Positions 1-9,967 are shown, numbered from the stretch's first letter. The stretch is DNA of 64,000 nucleotides from Crocosphaera watsonii (GCF_050563455.1 NZ_CP191777.1:1550001-1614000), one strand, 5' to 3'. Program-made: numbers and translations. The notes: generated by a model not told the origin, from the letters alone.

Positions 1-457
1 GTAAATTCCCTTGTCTATCCCGTTTAACTAAATTTTTCCAGCGAGAAGGTAGAGTTTGCCAATTTTCAATCTCAGCTATATCTAAGGGATCGATTAACTC
101 TTTTTCAATGGCCTCCCCTAACCAAACATCTCCCAAAGTCACAAAATCACTAATAGAAGGAGGTGGAGGATTAATTAGGGGTATTTGGGGTAAATCTGCC
201 AATAAACCTTTGTTTTCCTCATCTTTATCCTGCCAGGTTTCTAACAAAGAAAACAGTTCCTTTAATTGGCCTTGAGGTTTAAAATCAAGAGATGATCCTG
301 AAGAGATTTCTTGACGAAAAAGCTTAAGCAATTGAGGGGGAACAGAACCCTTTAACAATAATACCCGTAAATCAGCACCAGAACTAGCACAACTTGATAA
401 AAGATGTCCTAATGCTAAAATTCCTGTAGTGGTGAGAAAAGAACGACGGGTAAGCAT
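1..457 (-). CDS. Extracellular solute-binding lipoprotein (partial)
   Basis: The reading frame starts at the ATG at 455-457 and runs off the left edge, so only about 152 residues are visible. The N-terminus reads MLTRRSFLTTTGILALGHLL followed by SSC. This is a twin-arginine-like motif (TRRSFL), a hydrophobic stretch and a lipobox (LSSC, Cys about residue 23), so the protein is probably exported and lipid-anchored. The following segment resembles cyanobacterial PotD-like ABC-transporter binding proteins (DLRVLLLKGSVPPQLLKLF). The substrate (polyamine-like) is inferred only from this loose likeness. Confidence 0.6.
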   Translation of the reverse strand, partial: MLTRRSFLTTTGILALGHLLSSCASSGADLRVLLLKGSVPPQLLKLFRQEISSGSSLDFKPQGQLKELFSLLETWQDKDEENKGLLADLPQIPLINPPPPSISDFVTLGDVWLGEAIEKELIDPLDIAEIENWQTLPSRWKNLVKRDRQGNL

Positions 458-818
458 ATAATCTATTCAATAAGGGGCTAAAGATCAACCTCTAGTTTAA
501 AATTTTTTCGCTTCTTTGACTATCAAATACGGCTGTATTGAGATTGAAATAGGAATTTCTTATCAGTAGTGGTGAAAATTAATTCAGGTATTATTTTTGG
601 ATTAATGACTTTAAATATTATTATGTTAAATATTTTGTAAAAATTTAATAATTATCGAAAATAGTTGGGTCTAAAACCCCGCCTTTTAAGGCGCATAGTT
701 TTTGAAGCGGAGCATAAATCTCTGTTTCAAAAACAACTTCTGACTTCTGACTTCTGACTTCTGACTTGGTTAAGACCTATATGCTATACTTAAGTGATAA
801 ACGGACTTCTTATTGATT
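458..818. other. Intergenic region with heptamer repeat, between divergent genes
   Basis: This 361-bp gap separates the divergent solute-binding gene and mfd. It holds a palindrome CGCCTTTTAAGGCG at 680-693 and four tandem copies of CTTCTGA at 737-764, a short tandemly repeated repetitive (STRR) sequence of the kind common in cyanobacteria. A plausible -10 for mfd is the TATACT near 785. No gene is seen. Confidence 0.6.
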
Positions 819-3800
819 ATGGTTTTTTCTTCTCTGATTCGTACCCTACAAAAATCTCCTTTAACCAAAGAATTATTGGGCAAACTTAAGGAAAATAATG
901 AATTAGGATTAAAAGGAATTAATCGACTGCCAAAAGGGTTAGTTTCTTCTGCTTTAGCTCAGTCTAAAGAAGACAACCTATTGGTTATTTGTGCTACTTT
1001 AGAAGAAGCAGGAAGATGGACAGCACAACTAGAAATAATGGGATGGCAAACCGTCAATTTTTATCCAACATCTGAAGCATCTCCCTACGAACCTTTGAAC
1101 CCTGAATCAGAAATGGTCTGGGGACAAATGCAGGTATTATCAAATCTGAATAGATTAAAAGATAATAACAATAATTATGCTATTGTTACCACTGAAAAAG
1201 CTCTACAGCCTCATTTAATACCTCCTGATATTTTTCATGACTATTGTTTAAATATACAGGAAGAAATGACAGAAAAATCAAAAGAATTTGACGGAAAATT
1301 AGTTAGATTAGGATATGAAAGGGTTAATTTAGTAGAAGTAGAAGGTCAATGGAGTCGTCGGGGTGACATTGTTGATATTTTCCCAGTTTCTTCAGAGATT
1401 CCTATCAGACTAGAATGGTTTGGAGATGAATTAGAAAAAATTAGAGAATTCGATCCATCAACTCAGCGATCGCTGGATAAATTAGAGCAAATTTTGTTAA
1501 CACCTATTGGTTTTAATACAATCATTGCTAACAAAATCAAAGAGAATAACTATAATTTAGATGATTATTTATCAGAACAGGAAAAAGAAGGGATAGATAA
1601 TTACAATTATCCTCCAGGAATGCAGCGATTTTTAGGAATAGCTTTCGAGGAACCTAGCTCTATTTTAGACTATTTAGAACCTAATACTCTCTGCGTTTTC
1701 GATGAAATTGAACAATGTCGCTCCCATAGTGATCGCTGGTTAGACTATATAGAAGAACAATGGGAAAATAATGAAAAATCATTACCCAAGGTTCATCGAA
1801 GTTTTGATGACTCTTTTCAGTTGGCAGAAAAATTACCTAAACTATATTTATACGAACTATCAGAAGTTAATAATAAAAACGCCTTAGATTTATCAAGTCG
1901 CCCTCTACCAACAACTCCCCATCAATTTGCTAAACTTGCAGAAATATTAAGAGGAAAACGAGAAATTTATAGTGGTATGAGTCTAAATAAATATGCCACT
2001 TGGTTAATTTCAGCGCAACCCTCTCGGACGGTTTCTCTATTGCAAGAACACGATTGTCAAGCACAATTTATTCCTAATCCTCGTGACTATCCAGCTATTA
2101 ATAAGTCTCATATTCAAGATACAGCGATCGCCTTAAAATATTCAGGTTTAGCAGAATTAGAAGGATTCATTTTACCCACATTTCGTATTGTTGTAGTCAC
2201 GGATAAAGAATTTTTTGGACAGCACGTTTTAGCTACAGCAGGGTATATTAGGAAGCGTCGTCGTGCTACTTCCAAAAAAGTTGACTTACAACAACTACAC
2301 CAAGGGGATTATGTAGTGCATAAAAGTCATGGCATAGGTAAATTTTTGAAGTTAGAAAGTTTAGCTACCCGTGAATATTTGGTAGTACAATATGAAGACG
2401 GAATTTTGAGAATTCCCGCGGATTCTTTCGATAGTGTATCCCGTTATCGCCATACTGAATCCAAACCTCCCAAACTCCATAAAATGACAGGTAAAACCTG
2501 GCAAAAATCTAAACAAAAAGTACGTAAAAATATTAGGAAATTAGCGGTTGATCTGATAAATTTATATGCAAAAAGAGCTAAAAATATAGGGTTTACCTAT
2601 CCCCTTGATACTCCCTGGCAACAGGAATTAGAAGACTCCTTCCCTTATCAACCCACCCCAGATCAACTAAAAGCGATACAAGAAGTGAAAATAGACTTAG
2701 AAAGCGATCGCCCTATGGATAGATTAGTGTGTGGTGATGTAGGTTTTGGCAAGACAGAAGTTGCTGTGAGAGCAATTTTTAAAGCCGTTACAAGTGGTCA
2801 TAAACAAGTAGTATTTTTAGCTCCCACTACCATTTTAACCCAACAACACTATCATACTCTAAAAGAAAGATTTGCCCCCTATCCTATCAATATTGGACTA
2901 TTAAATAGATTTCGCACTGCCTCAGAGAAAAAAGAGATTATTCAACGCTTATCCACAGGAGAATTAGATATTGTTGTTGGCACTCAGCAACTATTAGGAA
3001 AAAGTGTCAAATTTAATGACTTAGGCTTATTAGTTATAGACGAAGAACAAAGATTTGGAGTTAATCAGAAAGAGAAAATAAAAGATATGAAAAGTCATAT
3101 TGATGTTCTTACTTTAAGCGCAACACCGATTCCCAGAACATTATATATGTCCTTATCAGGAATACGGGAAATGAGCTTGATTACTACGCCTCCGCCCTCT
3201 CGTCGCCCCATTAAAACCCATTTATCTCGCTATAATCCTGATGCTGTGAGAAACGCTATTCGTAATGAATTAGACAGAGGAGGACAAGTTTTTTATGTAG
3301 TTCCTAGAGTGGAAGGAATTGAAGAAGTAGCAGCCCAAATAAAGAGAATGGTTCCCAGTGCGAGAATGGCCATAGGCCATGGTCAAATGGATGTTAATGA
3401 GTTAGAAATGACCATGTTGGGGTTTAACAATGGGGATGCAGATATTCTGGTTTGTACTACCATTGTTGAGTCAGGTTTAGATATTCCTCGGGTTAATACA
3501 ATCATTGTAGAAGACGCTCAAAAATTTGGTTTAGCACAACTATATCAACTTAGAGGAAGAGTAGGCAGAGCCGGAATTCAAGCACACGCTTGGTTACTCT
3601 ATCCCAGTAAATCAGAACTAACAGAAACGGCACGAAAAAGACTAAGAGCTTTACAAGAATTTAGTCAACTAGGCTCGGGGTATCAATTAGCAACTCGTGA
3701 CATGGAAATTCGTGGAGTTGGTAACTTATTGGGTGCCGAACAATCAGGACAAATGGAGTCTATTGGCTTTGAATTATATATGGAAATGTTACAAGAATCT

Positions 3801-4301
3801 ATCCGAGAAATTCAAGGTCAAGAAATTCCCAAAGTAGAAGATACTCAAGTTGACTTACAATTAACTGCTTTTATTCCTACGGATTATATTCCCGATATGG
3901 AACAAAAAATGTCTGCTTATCGTGCGATCGCTGTGGCTAATTCTCAGAAAGAATTAAGCCAAATTGCAGCAGAATGGAGCGATCGCTACGGAAAATTACC
4001 AGTTCCCGTACAACAATTATTACAAGTTATTGAACTCAAACAATTAGCAAAATCTTTGGGATTTTCTCGCATTAAACCAGAAGGAAAACAACATATAGTC
4101 TTAGAAACACCAATGGAAGAACCAGCTTGGAAATTATTACAAGAAAAAATCCCCGAACATCTGCGATCGCGCTTTGTTTATAGTCCCAAAAAAGTTACTG
4201 TCAGGGGATTAGGAGTAATGAAACCTCAAAAACAACTAGAAAGTTTATTAGAATGGTTAGAAAAGATGCAAGACGCAATCAAAGTTGATAGCGAAAAATG
4301 A
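819..4301 (+). CDS. mfd: Transcription-repair coupling factor Mfd
   Basis: Mfd is an ATP-driven DNA translocase that removes stalled RNA polymerase from lesions and recruits UvrA. The 1160-residue length is right for the family. In order: an N-terminal UvrB-like module; an RNA-polymerase-interacting (CarD-like) domain at about residues 490-545 (GDYVVHKSHGIGKF); Walker A GDVGFGKTE at about 640; DEEQ box (VIDEEQRFG) at about 740; helicase motif VI (QLRGRVGRAG) at about 910; and a C-terminal TRCF domain. I chose the ATG at 819; an in-frame TTG at 813 adds only two residues. A glutathione S-transferase gene starts 13 bases downstream, so the two may be co-transcribed. Confidence 0.97.
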   Translation: MVFSSLIRTLQKSPLTKELLGKLKENNELGLKGINRLPKGLVSSALAQSKEDNLLVICATLEEAGRWTAQLEIMGWQTVNFYPTSEASPYEPLNPESEMVWGQMQVLSNLNRLKDNNNNYAIVTTEKALQPHLIPPDIFHDYCLNIQEEMTEKSKEFDGKLVRLGYERVNLVEVEGQWSRRGDIVDIFPVSSEIPIRLEWFGDELEKIREFDPSTQRSLDKLEQILLTPIGFNTIIANKIKENNYNLDDYLSEQEKEGIDNYNYPPGMQRFLGIAFEEPSSILDYLEPNTLCVFDEIEQCRSHSDRWLDYIEEQWENNEKSLPKVHRSFDDSFQLAEKLPKLYLYELSEVNNKNALDLSSRPLPTTPHQFAKLAEILRGKREIYSGMSLNKYATWLISAQPSRTVSLLQEHDCQAQFIPNPRDYPAINKSHIQDTAIALKYSGLAELEGFILPTFRIVVVTDKEFFGQHVLATAGYIRKRRRATSKKVDLQQLHQGDYVVHKSHGIGKFLKLESLATREYLVVQYEDGILRIPADSFDSVSRYRHTESKPPKLHKMTGKTWQKSKQKVRKNIRKLAVDLINLYAKRAKNIGFTYPLDTPWQQELEDSFPYQPTPDQLKAIQEVKIDLESDRPMDRLVCGDVGFGKTEVAVRAIFKAVTSGHKQVVFLAPTTILTQQHYHTLKERFAPYPINIGLLNRFRTASEKKEIIQRLSTGELDIVVGTQQLLGKSVKFNDLGLLVIDEEQRFGVNQKEKIKDMKSHIDVLTLSATPIPRTLYMSLSGIREMSLITTPPPSRRPIKTHLSRYNPDAVRNAIRNELDRGGQVFYVVPRVEGIEEVAAQIKRMVPSARMAIGHGQMDVNELEMTMLGFNNGDADILVCTTIVESGLDIPRVNTIIVEDAQKFGLAQLYQLRGRVGRAGIQAHAWLLYPSKSELTETARKRLRALQEFSQLGSGYQLATRDMEIRGVGNLLGAEQSGQMESIGFELYMEMLQESIREIQGQEIPKVEDTQVDLQLTAFIPTDYIPDMEQKMSAYRAIAVANSQKELSQIAAEWSDRYGKLPVPVQQLLQVIELKQLAKSLGFSRIKPEGKQHIVLETPMEEPAWKLLQEKIPEHLRSRFVYSPKKVTVRGLGVMKPQKQLESLLEWLEKMQDAIKVDSEK

Positions 4302-4314
4302 ACAGAGAAAAAAT

Positions 4315-4986
4315 ATGTTACTCTTACAATTTAGTACGTCTCATTACTGCCGCAAAGCAAGACTAGCACTAGGTTATAAAAAAATACCTTATCAAGTCGA
4401 AAACTTAACCCCAGGATTGCATATTGTTAAACTAAAACCACTTACAGGGTTAACCACTGTCCCCGTTTTACAGCCTCAAAAAACAGGGGAACCCGAAGCG
4501 ATCGCCGACTCAACTCGCATTTTTAACTATCTCGAAACCTATCAAAGCGATCGCCCTTTAATGCTATGTGATCCCAACCAACAAAACCAAGCTTTACTCT
4601 TAGAAGACTGGTTAGACGAAAGCATTGGCACAGCTACCCGTTTTGTCTATTATCATTATCGTGCAGGGGAAGGAAAATCAATTGATCCCTCCCTATCCAG
4701 TCAACTGGTGATCAACATTGTGCGTCGTCAATACGGAATAACCCCGACAACCGTAGAATTAGCCCAAAAACGCCTAGAAAACGCCATGAATGTTTTTTCT
4801 CACTGGAAAAACCAGCCTTACCTATTGGGCGATCGCTTGAGCATAGCAGACATTACAGCCGCAGCTTTACTGAGTCCCCTGGCATTAATACCCTATTATC
4901 GTCAAACCTATCCTTGGTTATTTGAAAAAATTGCTACCATTCATAATATCTGTGGGGAAGCCTTACCCCCAGGATTGTCTGCATAG
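4315..4986 (+). CDS. Glutathione S-transferase family protein
   Basis: A 223-residue cytosolic GST-type protein. The N-terminal thioredoxin-like domain carries STSHYCRKARLAL (candidate active-site Ser/Cys near residues 8-12), then the cis-Pro segment (TTVPVL) and the glutathione-contact EAIADSTRIF. A helical C-terminal domain follows (LLGDRLSIADITAAALL, the usual N-capping motif). I chose the ATG at 4315 rather than an upstream TTG inside mfd. The substrate is unknown. It lies 13 bp after mfd and 11 bp before a small conserved gene, suggesting one transcription unit. Confidence 0.88.
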   Translation: MLLLQFSTSHYCRKARLALGYKKIPYQVENLTPGLHIVKLKPLTGLTTVPVLQPQKTGEPEAIADSTRIFNYLETYQSDRPLMLCDPNQQNQALLLEDWLDESIGTATRFVYYHYRAGEGKSIDPSLSSQLVINIVRRQYGITPTTVELAQKRLENAMNVFSHWKNQPYLLGDRLSIADITAAALLSPLALIPYYRQTYPWLFEKIATIHNICGEALPPGLSA

Positions 4987-4997
4987 GAGAAAAAATC

Positions 4998-5309
4998 ATG
5001 GTTAATTCCTCACTTTATCGGGTCATACCCCTCAGTTTAGCCCTACAAATGATGTTTTTAGAAGCAGGGGTCGCTTTACCCCCCCCAGAGGACATTCCTG
5101 AAGAAATTTTGCGCCAAGAAATTATTACCGAAGGGCGATCGCCTTTAGATGGGGAACCACTAAGCGCGGCAGAATACGCTGAAATTAAGGAAAAATTAGC
5201 CCAACGTCCCTATCCACCTGAAATTGACTCAAAATTACAAAATCTGATTTTTTTACTAAAAATTCGCAAAATGCTAAAAACCTTTGTCCCGTTACCCATC
5301 ATTCCCTGA
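4998..5309 (+). CDS. Small conserved protein with N-terminal hydrophobic segment
   Basis: This 103-residue protein starts with a likely signal peptide (SLYRVIPLSLALQMMFLEAGVA), then a Pro/Glu-rich acidic segment (LPPPEDIPEEILRQEI), and ends with a short hydrophobic or basic tail. The features suggest secretion or membrane association. An SD-like AGGAG lies about 10 bases before the ATG. It follows the GST gene by 11 bp, so it is probably the last gene of the mfd-GST unit. I do not recognise a named family; similar short proteins of unknown role occur in cyanobacteria. Confidence 0.65.
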   Translation: MVNSSLYRVIPLSLALQMMFLEAGVALPPPEDIPEEILRQEIITEGRSPLDGEPLSAAEYAEIKEKLAQRPYPPEIDSKLQNLIFLLKIRKMLKTFVPLPIIP

Positions 5310-5413
5310 TTATGATCACAGTTGTCTTTGACAGATTGCACGACATAAGATAGGAAAAGCGAGTATAACATTATTAGAAGAAACATGAAGAGTTTAGTTT
5401 TTATAGGTAAATT

Positions 5414-5710
5414 ATGGTGAGAATTTCAATTAACTTAGGAGTTATTCTACAAGTTAGCATAGTATTTGCCATTGCTTTCATCCTGTTGGGGGATAGAGTA
5501 TTACCCAAACCTGTAGGCAAGGTAAGCACCAATACAAGGGATACCATTTATAAAGCAGTTGCCCAGTTTATCGCTGAAGAGAAAGAAGAATATAGAAGTT
5601 TAGAAGGAGATCAAGAAAAAGGAACCATTAAGATTAAATTTGAAACAACAGATGAATTTTTTAACCGAGCAGTAGAGGCAGCAGAGCAACAAGGCAAATC
5701 AAGCGAGTAA
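5414..5710 (+). CDS. Conserved hypothetical membrane-anchored protein
   Basis: A 98-residue protein with one N-terminal transmembrane helix at about residues 7-27 (INLGVILQVSIVFAIAFILL) and a charged soluble C-terminal domain rich in Glu and Lys. The predicted form is a single-pass membrane anchor with the tail probably cytoplasmic. The ATG at 5414 has TAGGTAA upstream as a weak ribosome site. No catalytic motif is visible and no function is assigned. Confidence 0.65.
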   Translation: MVRISINLGVILQVSIVFAIAFILLGDRVLPKPVGKVSTNTRDTIYKAVAQFIAEEKEEYRSLEGDQEKGTIKIKFETTDEFFNRAVEAAEQQGKSSE

Positions 5711-5847
5711 AGTTTTTCCGTTGAAGGTTGTTAGTTTAAGAAGGTTTTGGGGAATCTTAGTAAGGAGAGATAACCAAACTATCACCGTTAAGGGTGAAGA
5801 TAATTACCTCACAGACCATTGAATTAACGCTTGAAAGGGAGTTTACT

Positions 5848-6408
5848 GTGTCAGCACATAAAATACTCGTCATTGATGATAGTAAAGTAATCCGGATGCG
5901 GGTTAAAGATATGTTGCCAGAAAGCAATTTTAGAGTCCTCGAAGCCAAAGATGGTGTTGAGGGATACAATCTCATCCGTAGTGAAAAACCAAATCTGATT
6001 ATGTTGGATTTCCTGCTACCTAAAATGAGTGGTTGGGATGTGTATCAAGAAGTTCAAAAAGAATACGATCTCAAAAAAATTCCTCTTGTCTTGATGTCAG
6101 GGCGAAAAGAAGAAGTAGTTGAAAAACTAACTGAACCCTTTGAATATTTTTCTTTTATTGAAAAACCCTTTGAGAAAAAGCAGCTACTTGAGGCTATTAA
6201 AGATGCCATGGCCAAATCAAGGAAGCATCCTCAGCCCAAAGAAAAACCAGTGGCATCCTCTCAATCCACAGGGGGTACAAAGGATAGTGCTGCTATGGCC
6301 CAAGAAATTATTTATCTCCGTCAACAAGTGAGTACCATGCAAGGGGAAATTGATCTACTCAAGAAACAACTAAGACAGGTTTTGAATTTCCTCAAACAGA
6401 GAGGGTAG
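5848..6408 (+). CDS. Single-domain response regulator with C-terminal coiled coil
   Basis: A 186-residue two-component receiver protein. It has the acidic pair in ILVIDDSKV, the phosphoacceptor Asp in LIMLDFLLP, the switch Ser in LMSGRK and the conserved Lys in FIEKPF. The receiver covers about residues 1-120. A linker rich in Lys, Pro and Gln follows, then a heptad-like helix (LRQQVSTMQGEIDLLKKQL) likely to mediate oligomerisation. No output domain is present. I chose GTG at 5848 because AAAGGGAG lies 7 bases upstream; another GTG at 5794 would add 18 residues with no good ribosome site. No cognate kinase is adjacent. Confidence 0.85.
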   Translation: MSAHKILVIDDSKVIRMRVKDMLPESNFRVLEAKDGVEGYNLIRSEKPNLIMLDFLLPKMSGWDVYQEVQKEYDLKKIPLVLMSGRKEEVVEKLTEPFEYFSFIEKPFEKKQLLEAIKDAMAKSRKHPQPKEKPVASSQSTGGTKDSAAMAQEIIYLRQQVSTMQGEIDLLKKQLRQVLNFLKQRG

Positions 6409-6457
6409 ATATTGAATTAATATCCCCTTGCTATTGCTTGATTAGCAGGGGTTAATT

Positions 6458-8150
6458 AGGGTTTGCTGAAAAAGTTTCTCCAAAATTTATGCCACTTTTG
6501 ACCAAGAATTTTCTGACAAATCAATAAGTTTTAGTACATAAAAATTGTTTAAAGTATAATCAAAATTAATGAAAGGCGGTTTGATGAGTTCCCCTGTTCT
6601 ATTATTAGTAAATAAGGACAAAAAAAGCGACAAAAACTGCCTCAGAAGTTTAGAAAGATTGACAACTAAAAATGTAATAGCAATAGATGTAATGGAGGTT
6701 TCAGGGAGTTTTGTCATCACGAGATTTAGGCTAAATCTTCGTTTAGCTTGTCCAAACTTTCCCTCAATAGCATTACGGAAGCATTCATCGGAGTGGGCTT
6801 GTTTCTTTTCTTCTTCACTGACATTTTTCGGAGGTCTTCCTAACTTCGGACCACTGATTCTTATCCCTCTTTCCTTACACCAATTTCTGTTTTCCCTAGT
6901 TCGATAAATTTTATCTACATGGACGGATTCGGGATAATAGCCAAACGTTTCTTTATACTTTTCTACTTGTTCTTTTAAATGACAAGATTCATTGAAGTTT
7001 TCCAAACTTATTTTGTATAGAAACACATAGTTATCTACACAGCTTACTGAGAGTTTAGCTCCAAACTCTATTGGTTTTCCTACTTTTCCCCTCACTATTG
7101 GACGAATATGCGGTTGAGTTAAACTTACAATTCTTTGAGGAACACTCTGGGTCTTATTCTCCCACATTGACTGTTGTTGTTCATAAACTTTTTTGATAGT
7201 CTCTAGACAATTTTTCTGTCTTTTACTCAGATTTTCCAAGGAAGCCCCAGCTTGAATTAAGTCTTCTATATTTCCTAAATTTTTCTTAAGGTATTTTAAC
7301 TGTTTCCCGATAGCTTTTCTTCTTTCTGGATAAGATACTTTTCGTTTTTTAGCTACTTTTAAGTATTCCTTTCTAGCAATTTTTCTAGAAGTTCTCGGCT
7401 TTTTTCTCAATTTTACTCTTAATGGTTTATAAAGATTATCTATTATTCTTTCTGTCTCAATTCTGGCTTGATTTAATATGCCTAAATCCGTTGGGTATTT
7501 GATGTCTGCTGGCGCACAAGTCGCATCTAAAATTAGTTTACCTTTATTTTTTATTTTTTCTCCTTTTTCTTGGAGACAATCCTTTTTTTTTACTTCTTTA
7601 TCACTCTTGTCTATTTCTCTTTTTACTATTTTTTTATTGATTTTGTTTATCAATTCTCCATCAATTCTTTTCCTAAAATGAACTAGCATTGAAGATTCCA
7701 GTGGTGGCTCTTGTTGATAACAATTTAAACCTATAAAGTATTGTAGATAGGGATTTTCTCTAATCTGTTCTATAGTTTCTCTATCACTTGTTCCTAATTT
7801 TTCCTTAATAATTAATGTCCCTAATGCCATTCTAAATAGTTTGGCTGGCGCACCTTTTTCTGCTGAAAAAAGTTTAGCATATTCTTCCTCAAAATCATCC
7901 CAAGGTATCAACTCTGCCATGATTACCCAACGATTATTGGGGGACAATTTGCCCTCGAAAGGTAATTCAAATTTTTCTGGGGGCGGTAAAGGTTGCTCCT
8001 CTTTTCGATACATTTGTTCTTGACCAACAACTGGGAGGTGTTTCTACCAATTATAGCGGTTTGTAGCCGACAAAGCTGATCTTTTTTGCGATCGCGAATA
8101 TGGGTGTAACCTTTTAAAGAATAGAGTTTTGCTTTTATTCAGCAAACCCT
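6458..8150 (-). mobile_element. IS5-like insertion sequence, copy 1 (intact)
   Basis: The element is 1693 bp. It is bounded by inverted ends AGGGTTTGCTGA at 6458 and TCAGCAAACCCT ending at 8150. The flanks are AATT on both sides; because they continue the palindrome (TTAATTAGGG/CCCTAATTAA), a target duplication cannot be separated from the inverted repeat. A nearly identical copy lies at 16312-18003 in the opposite orientation. Confidence 0.9.
6487..8013 (-). CDS. IS5-like transposase (DUF772 plus DDE domain)
   Basis: A 508-residue DDE transposase. The N-terminal DUF772-type region (about residues 40-125) includes LGTLIIKEKLGTSDRETIEQ and YLQYFIGL. The DDE segments include LILDATCAPADIKYP and YYPESVHVDKIYR, and the C-terminal part includes EGKFGQAKRRF. 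This copy is full length: at the codons for INKKIVK it has a run of seven A, where the second copy has six and is frameshifted. The family could also be called IS1182-like. Confidence 0.9.
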   Translation of the reverse strand: MYRKEEQPLPPPEKFELPFEGKLSPNNRWVIMAELIPWDDFEEEYAKLFSAEKGAPAKLFRMALGTLIIKEKLGTSDRETIEQIRENPYLQYFIGLNCYQQEPPLESSMLVHFRKRIDGELINKINKKIVKREIDKSDKEVKKKDCLQEKGEKIKNKGKLILDATCAPADIKYPTDLGILNQARIETERIIDNLYKPLRVKLRKKPRTSRKIARKEYLKVAKKRKVSYPERRKAIGKQLKYLKKNLGNIEDLIQAGASLENLSKRQKNCLETIKKVYEQQQSMWENKTQSVPQRIVSLTQPHIRPIVRGKVGKPIEFGAKLSVSCVDNYVFLYKISLENFNESCHLKEQVEKYKETFGYYPESVHVDKIYRTRENRNWCKERGIRISGPKLGRPPKNVSEEEKKQAHSDECFRNAIEGKFGQAKRRFSLNLVMTKLPETSITSIAITFLVVNLSKLLRQFLSLFLSLFTNNRTGELIKPPFINFDYTLNNFYVLKLIDLSENSWSKVA

Positions 8151-8166
8151 AATTAATCATCTCCTC

Positions 8167-8850
8167 CTAGATAGTCAAGGAATTAGCATGAGACTGCTTA
8201 TCCATAAGATTATATTGAGAATTATCCAGTATTTTCATTAATTCGTAGGGACTGTTAATGAGAAAATCTGGTTGGTGTTTAGCCAAAGCTTCACCAGAAT
8301 TAAATCCCCAAGTTACACCCACAGATTTAACCTGACTTTTTTTCGCAGAATTAATATCTCTTGTTTCATCTCCGATGTACATAACTTCATGGGAAAGAAG
8401 TTGTTTCTCTTTTAGTAATCTTTTAATGATTTTATGTTTACCAAATAGAGTTGTTCCTGCATAAATAAAATCAAAAAACTGCTCTAGTTCATGATGAATA
8501 AGAAAACTCAGCACATTTTCCTCAGCATTAGAAGTGATAATTCCTAAGCTATAACCTTGACTTTTTAATTGTTCAATACAATGAGGAATATCCTGAATTG
8601 GCTCAAGTTCTTTAATTTTACTGGTCAACTCAGACTTAAGACGCTTTAAAACAAATGGGATTTTAAAGACAGAAATTTCTGATTGTTTAATCAGATCCCT
8701 TGCACTTAAATTTTTTAGGTTTTCCTGTTCTTTTTCATTAACCGGTTTATAGCCAAATTCTTCTGATAAGCTATTAGCGATTTCAATAAACGCATCATAA
8801 GTATCGGCCAGAGTCCCATCAAAATCGAAAACAATTACTTTGAGTGTCAT
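8167..8850 (-). CDS. HAD-superfamily hydrolase (phosphoglycolate-phosphatase-like)
   Basis: A 227-residue haloacid-dehalogenase phosphatase. Motif I is FDFDGTLADT with the nucleophile and acid/base Asp, motif II is IITSN, motif III is the Lys near GKHK, and motif IV is YIGDETRDI. An alpha-helical cap lies between motifs I and II, as in subfamily IA. The substrate is unknown; Gph- and PpaX-like enzymes are closest in layout. It ends 17 bp from the IS5-like element and stands alone. Confidence 0.85.
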   Translation of the reverse strand: MTLKVIVFDFDGTLADTYDAFIEIANSLSEEFGYKPVNEKEQENLKNLSARDLIKQSEISVFKIPFVLKRLKSELTSKIKELEPIQDIPHCIEQLKSQGYSLGIITSNAEENVLSFLIHHELEQFFDFIYAGTTLFGKHKIIKRLLKEKQLLSHEVMYIGDETRDINSAKKSQVKSVGVTWGFNSGEALAKHQPDFLINSPYELMKILDNSQYNLMDKQSHANSLTI

Positions 8851-9002
8851 TTTTTAGCAGGTGAAGAATGAAGAGTAAGAGTGGTAAGAGAAATAAGTTA
8901 GAATAAATAGATAGAGAGAAGTTCGCCCCTTAGATAAGACAAAACAATTTAGGGAACAAGCAAGCCTAACTTATGCACATCATAATAATGATCTAAGAAA
9001 GC

Positions 9003-9932
9003 CTATGTTTCTAGATTAGCACGAGCATTTCGTTGCCACATCCTCGGTTTAATTCTCCTTAATGCAGAAGCTGGAAATTTTTCCTGCCATTTTTCTTGAT
9101 CTATGTTAACTAATTCTTCTAAATTTGGGGCTATATTGCCAGAATAAGGCTGAAAATCAGGAACATCGCTTACTTGAGAAAATCGCTGGTTCCAGGGACA
9201 AACCTCTTGACAAATATCACAACCTGCTATCCATCCCTGTAAGTTTTTCACAATATCTTTAGGAAGATGTTCGGCACGATTTTCGATAGTATGATAAGCG
9301 ATACAAAGATTAGCATCCACTACGAAAGGACTGGCGATCGCACCAGTGGGACAGGCTTCTAAACATCGTGTACAAGTGCCACAATGTTCTGTATGGGGAG
9401 TATCAGCAATTAAGTGCAAATTAGTGATAATTTCTCCTAAAAACACCCAACTACCGTATTCTCTAGTGATAACATTGCTATTTTTAGCGATCCAACCAAT
9501 GCCCGATCGCATAGCCCAAACTTTATCTTGAATGGGTCCTGTATCAACATAGTAACGGGTTTTAATATTATTATCTTGATTAGCTAACCATAGACTCAAA
9601 GCTTTGAGCTTTTTTTCCATGACTCTATGATAATCTCTACCCCATCCATAACGGGAGATTTTACCCTGTTGTTTATCCTGGGAGTGTTGATGAGGGGTGT
9701 AATAATTAAGAGCCACAGAAATGACTGATTGAACCTCTGGCATACATTGACGAATATCAAACCGTTTCGGGTTATTCATCCAGGCCATCTCTGCTTGATA
9801 TCCTAACCCTAACCAAGTTTGAAGATGCTCAACCGCATTATCTTGATAGTCAGTGTCAACTTTAGCGATACCAACCTTATGAAAGCCAATTTCAAGGGCT
9901 TTTTCTTTAATTTGTTGGGTTAATTCTTGCAT
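9003..9932 (-). CDS. queG: Epoxyqueuosine reductase QueG
   Basis: QueG is a cobalamin- and Fe-S-dependent enzyme that performs the last step of queuosine synthesis on tRNA. The 309-residue protein has the N-terminal QueG domain (GFHKVGIAKV; RYYVDTGPIQDK; GIGWIAKNSN), then two [4Fe-4S] motifs, CGTCTRCLEACP at about residues 185-196 and CDICQEVCPWN at about 238-248. It lies 35 bp downstream of the hpnI-like gene on the same strand. tgt, which acts earlier in the same tRNA modification, is about 17 kb away in this window. Confidence 0.94.
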   Translation of the reverse strand: MQELTQQIKEKALEIGFHKVGIAKVDTDYQDNAVEHLQTWLGLGYQAEMAWMNNPKRFDIRQCMPEVQSVISVALNYYTPHQHSQDKQQGKISRYGWGRDYHRVMEKKLKALSLWLANQDNNIKTRYYVDTGPIQDKVWAMRSGIGWIAKNSNVITREYGSWVFLGEIITNLHLIADTPHTEHCGTCTRCLEACPTGAIASPFVVDANLCIAYHTIENRAEHLPKDIVKNLQGWIAGCDICQEVCPWNQRFSQVSDVPDFQPYSGNIAPNLEELVNIDQEKWQEKFPASALRRIKPRMWQRNARANLET

Positions 9933-9967
9933 ATAATTATTAATTAATTATCCATTATCTATTGACC

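Noticed and set aside
813..818. TTG start for mfd
   Set aside because: It adds two residues only; the ATG at 819 fits the known N-terminus.
5757..5975. Minus-strand frame opposite the response regulator
   Set aside because: Antisense shadow of the receiver-domain coding sequence.
6569..6907. Antisense frame inside IS5-like copy 1 (repeated at 17554-17892 in copy 2)
   Set aside because: It is open only because it lies opposite the transposase gene; no motif and no ribosome site.
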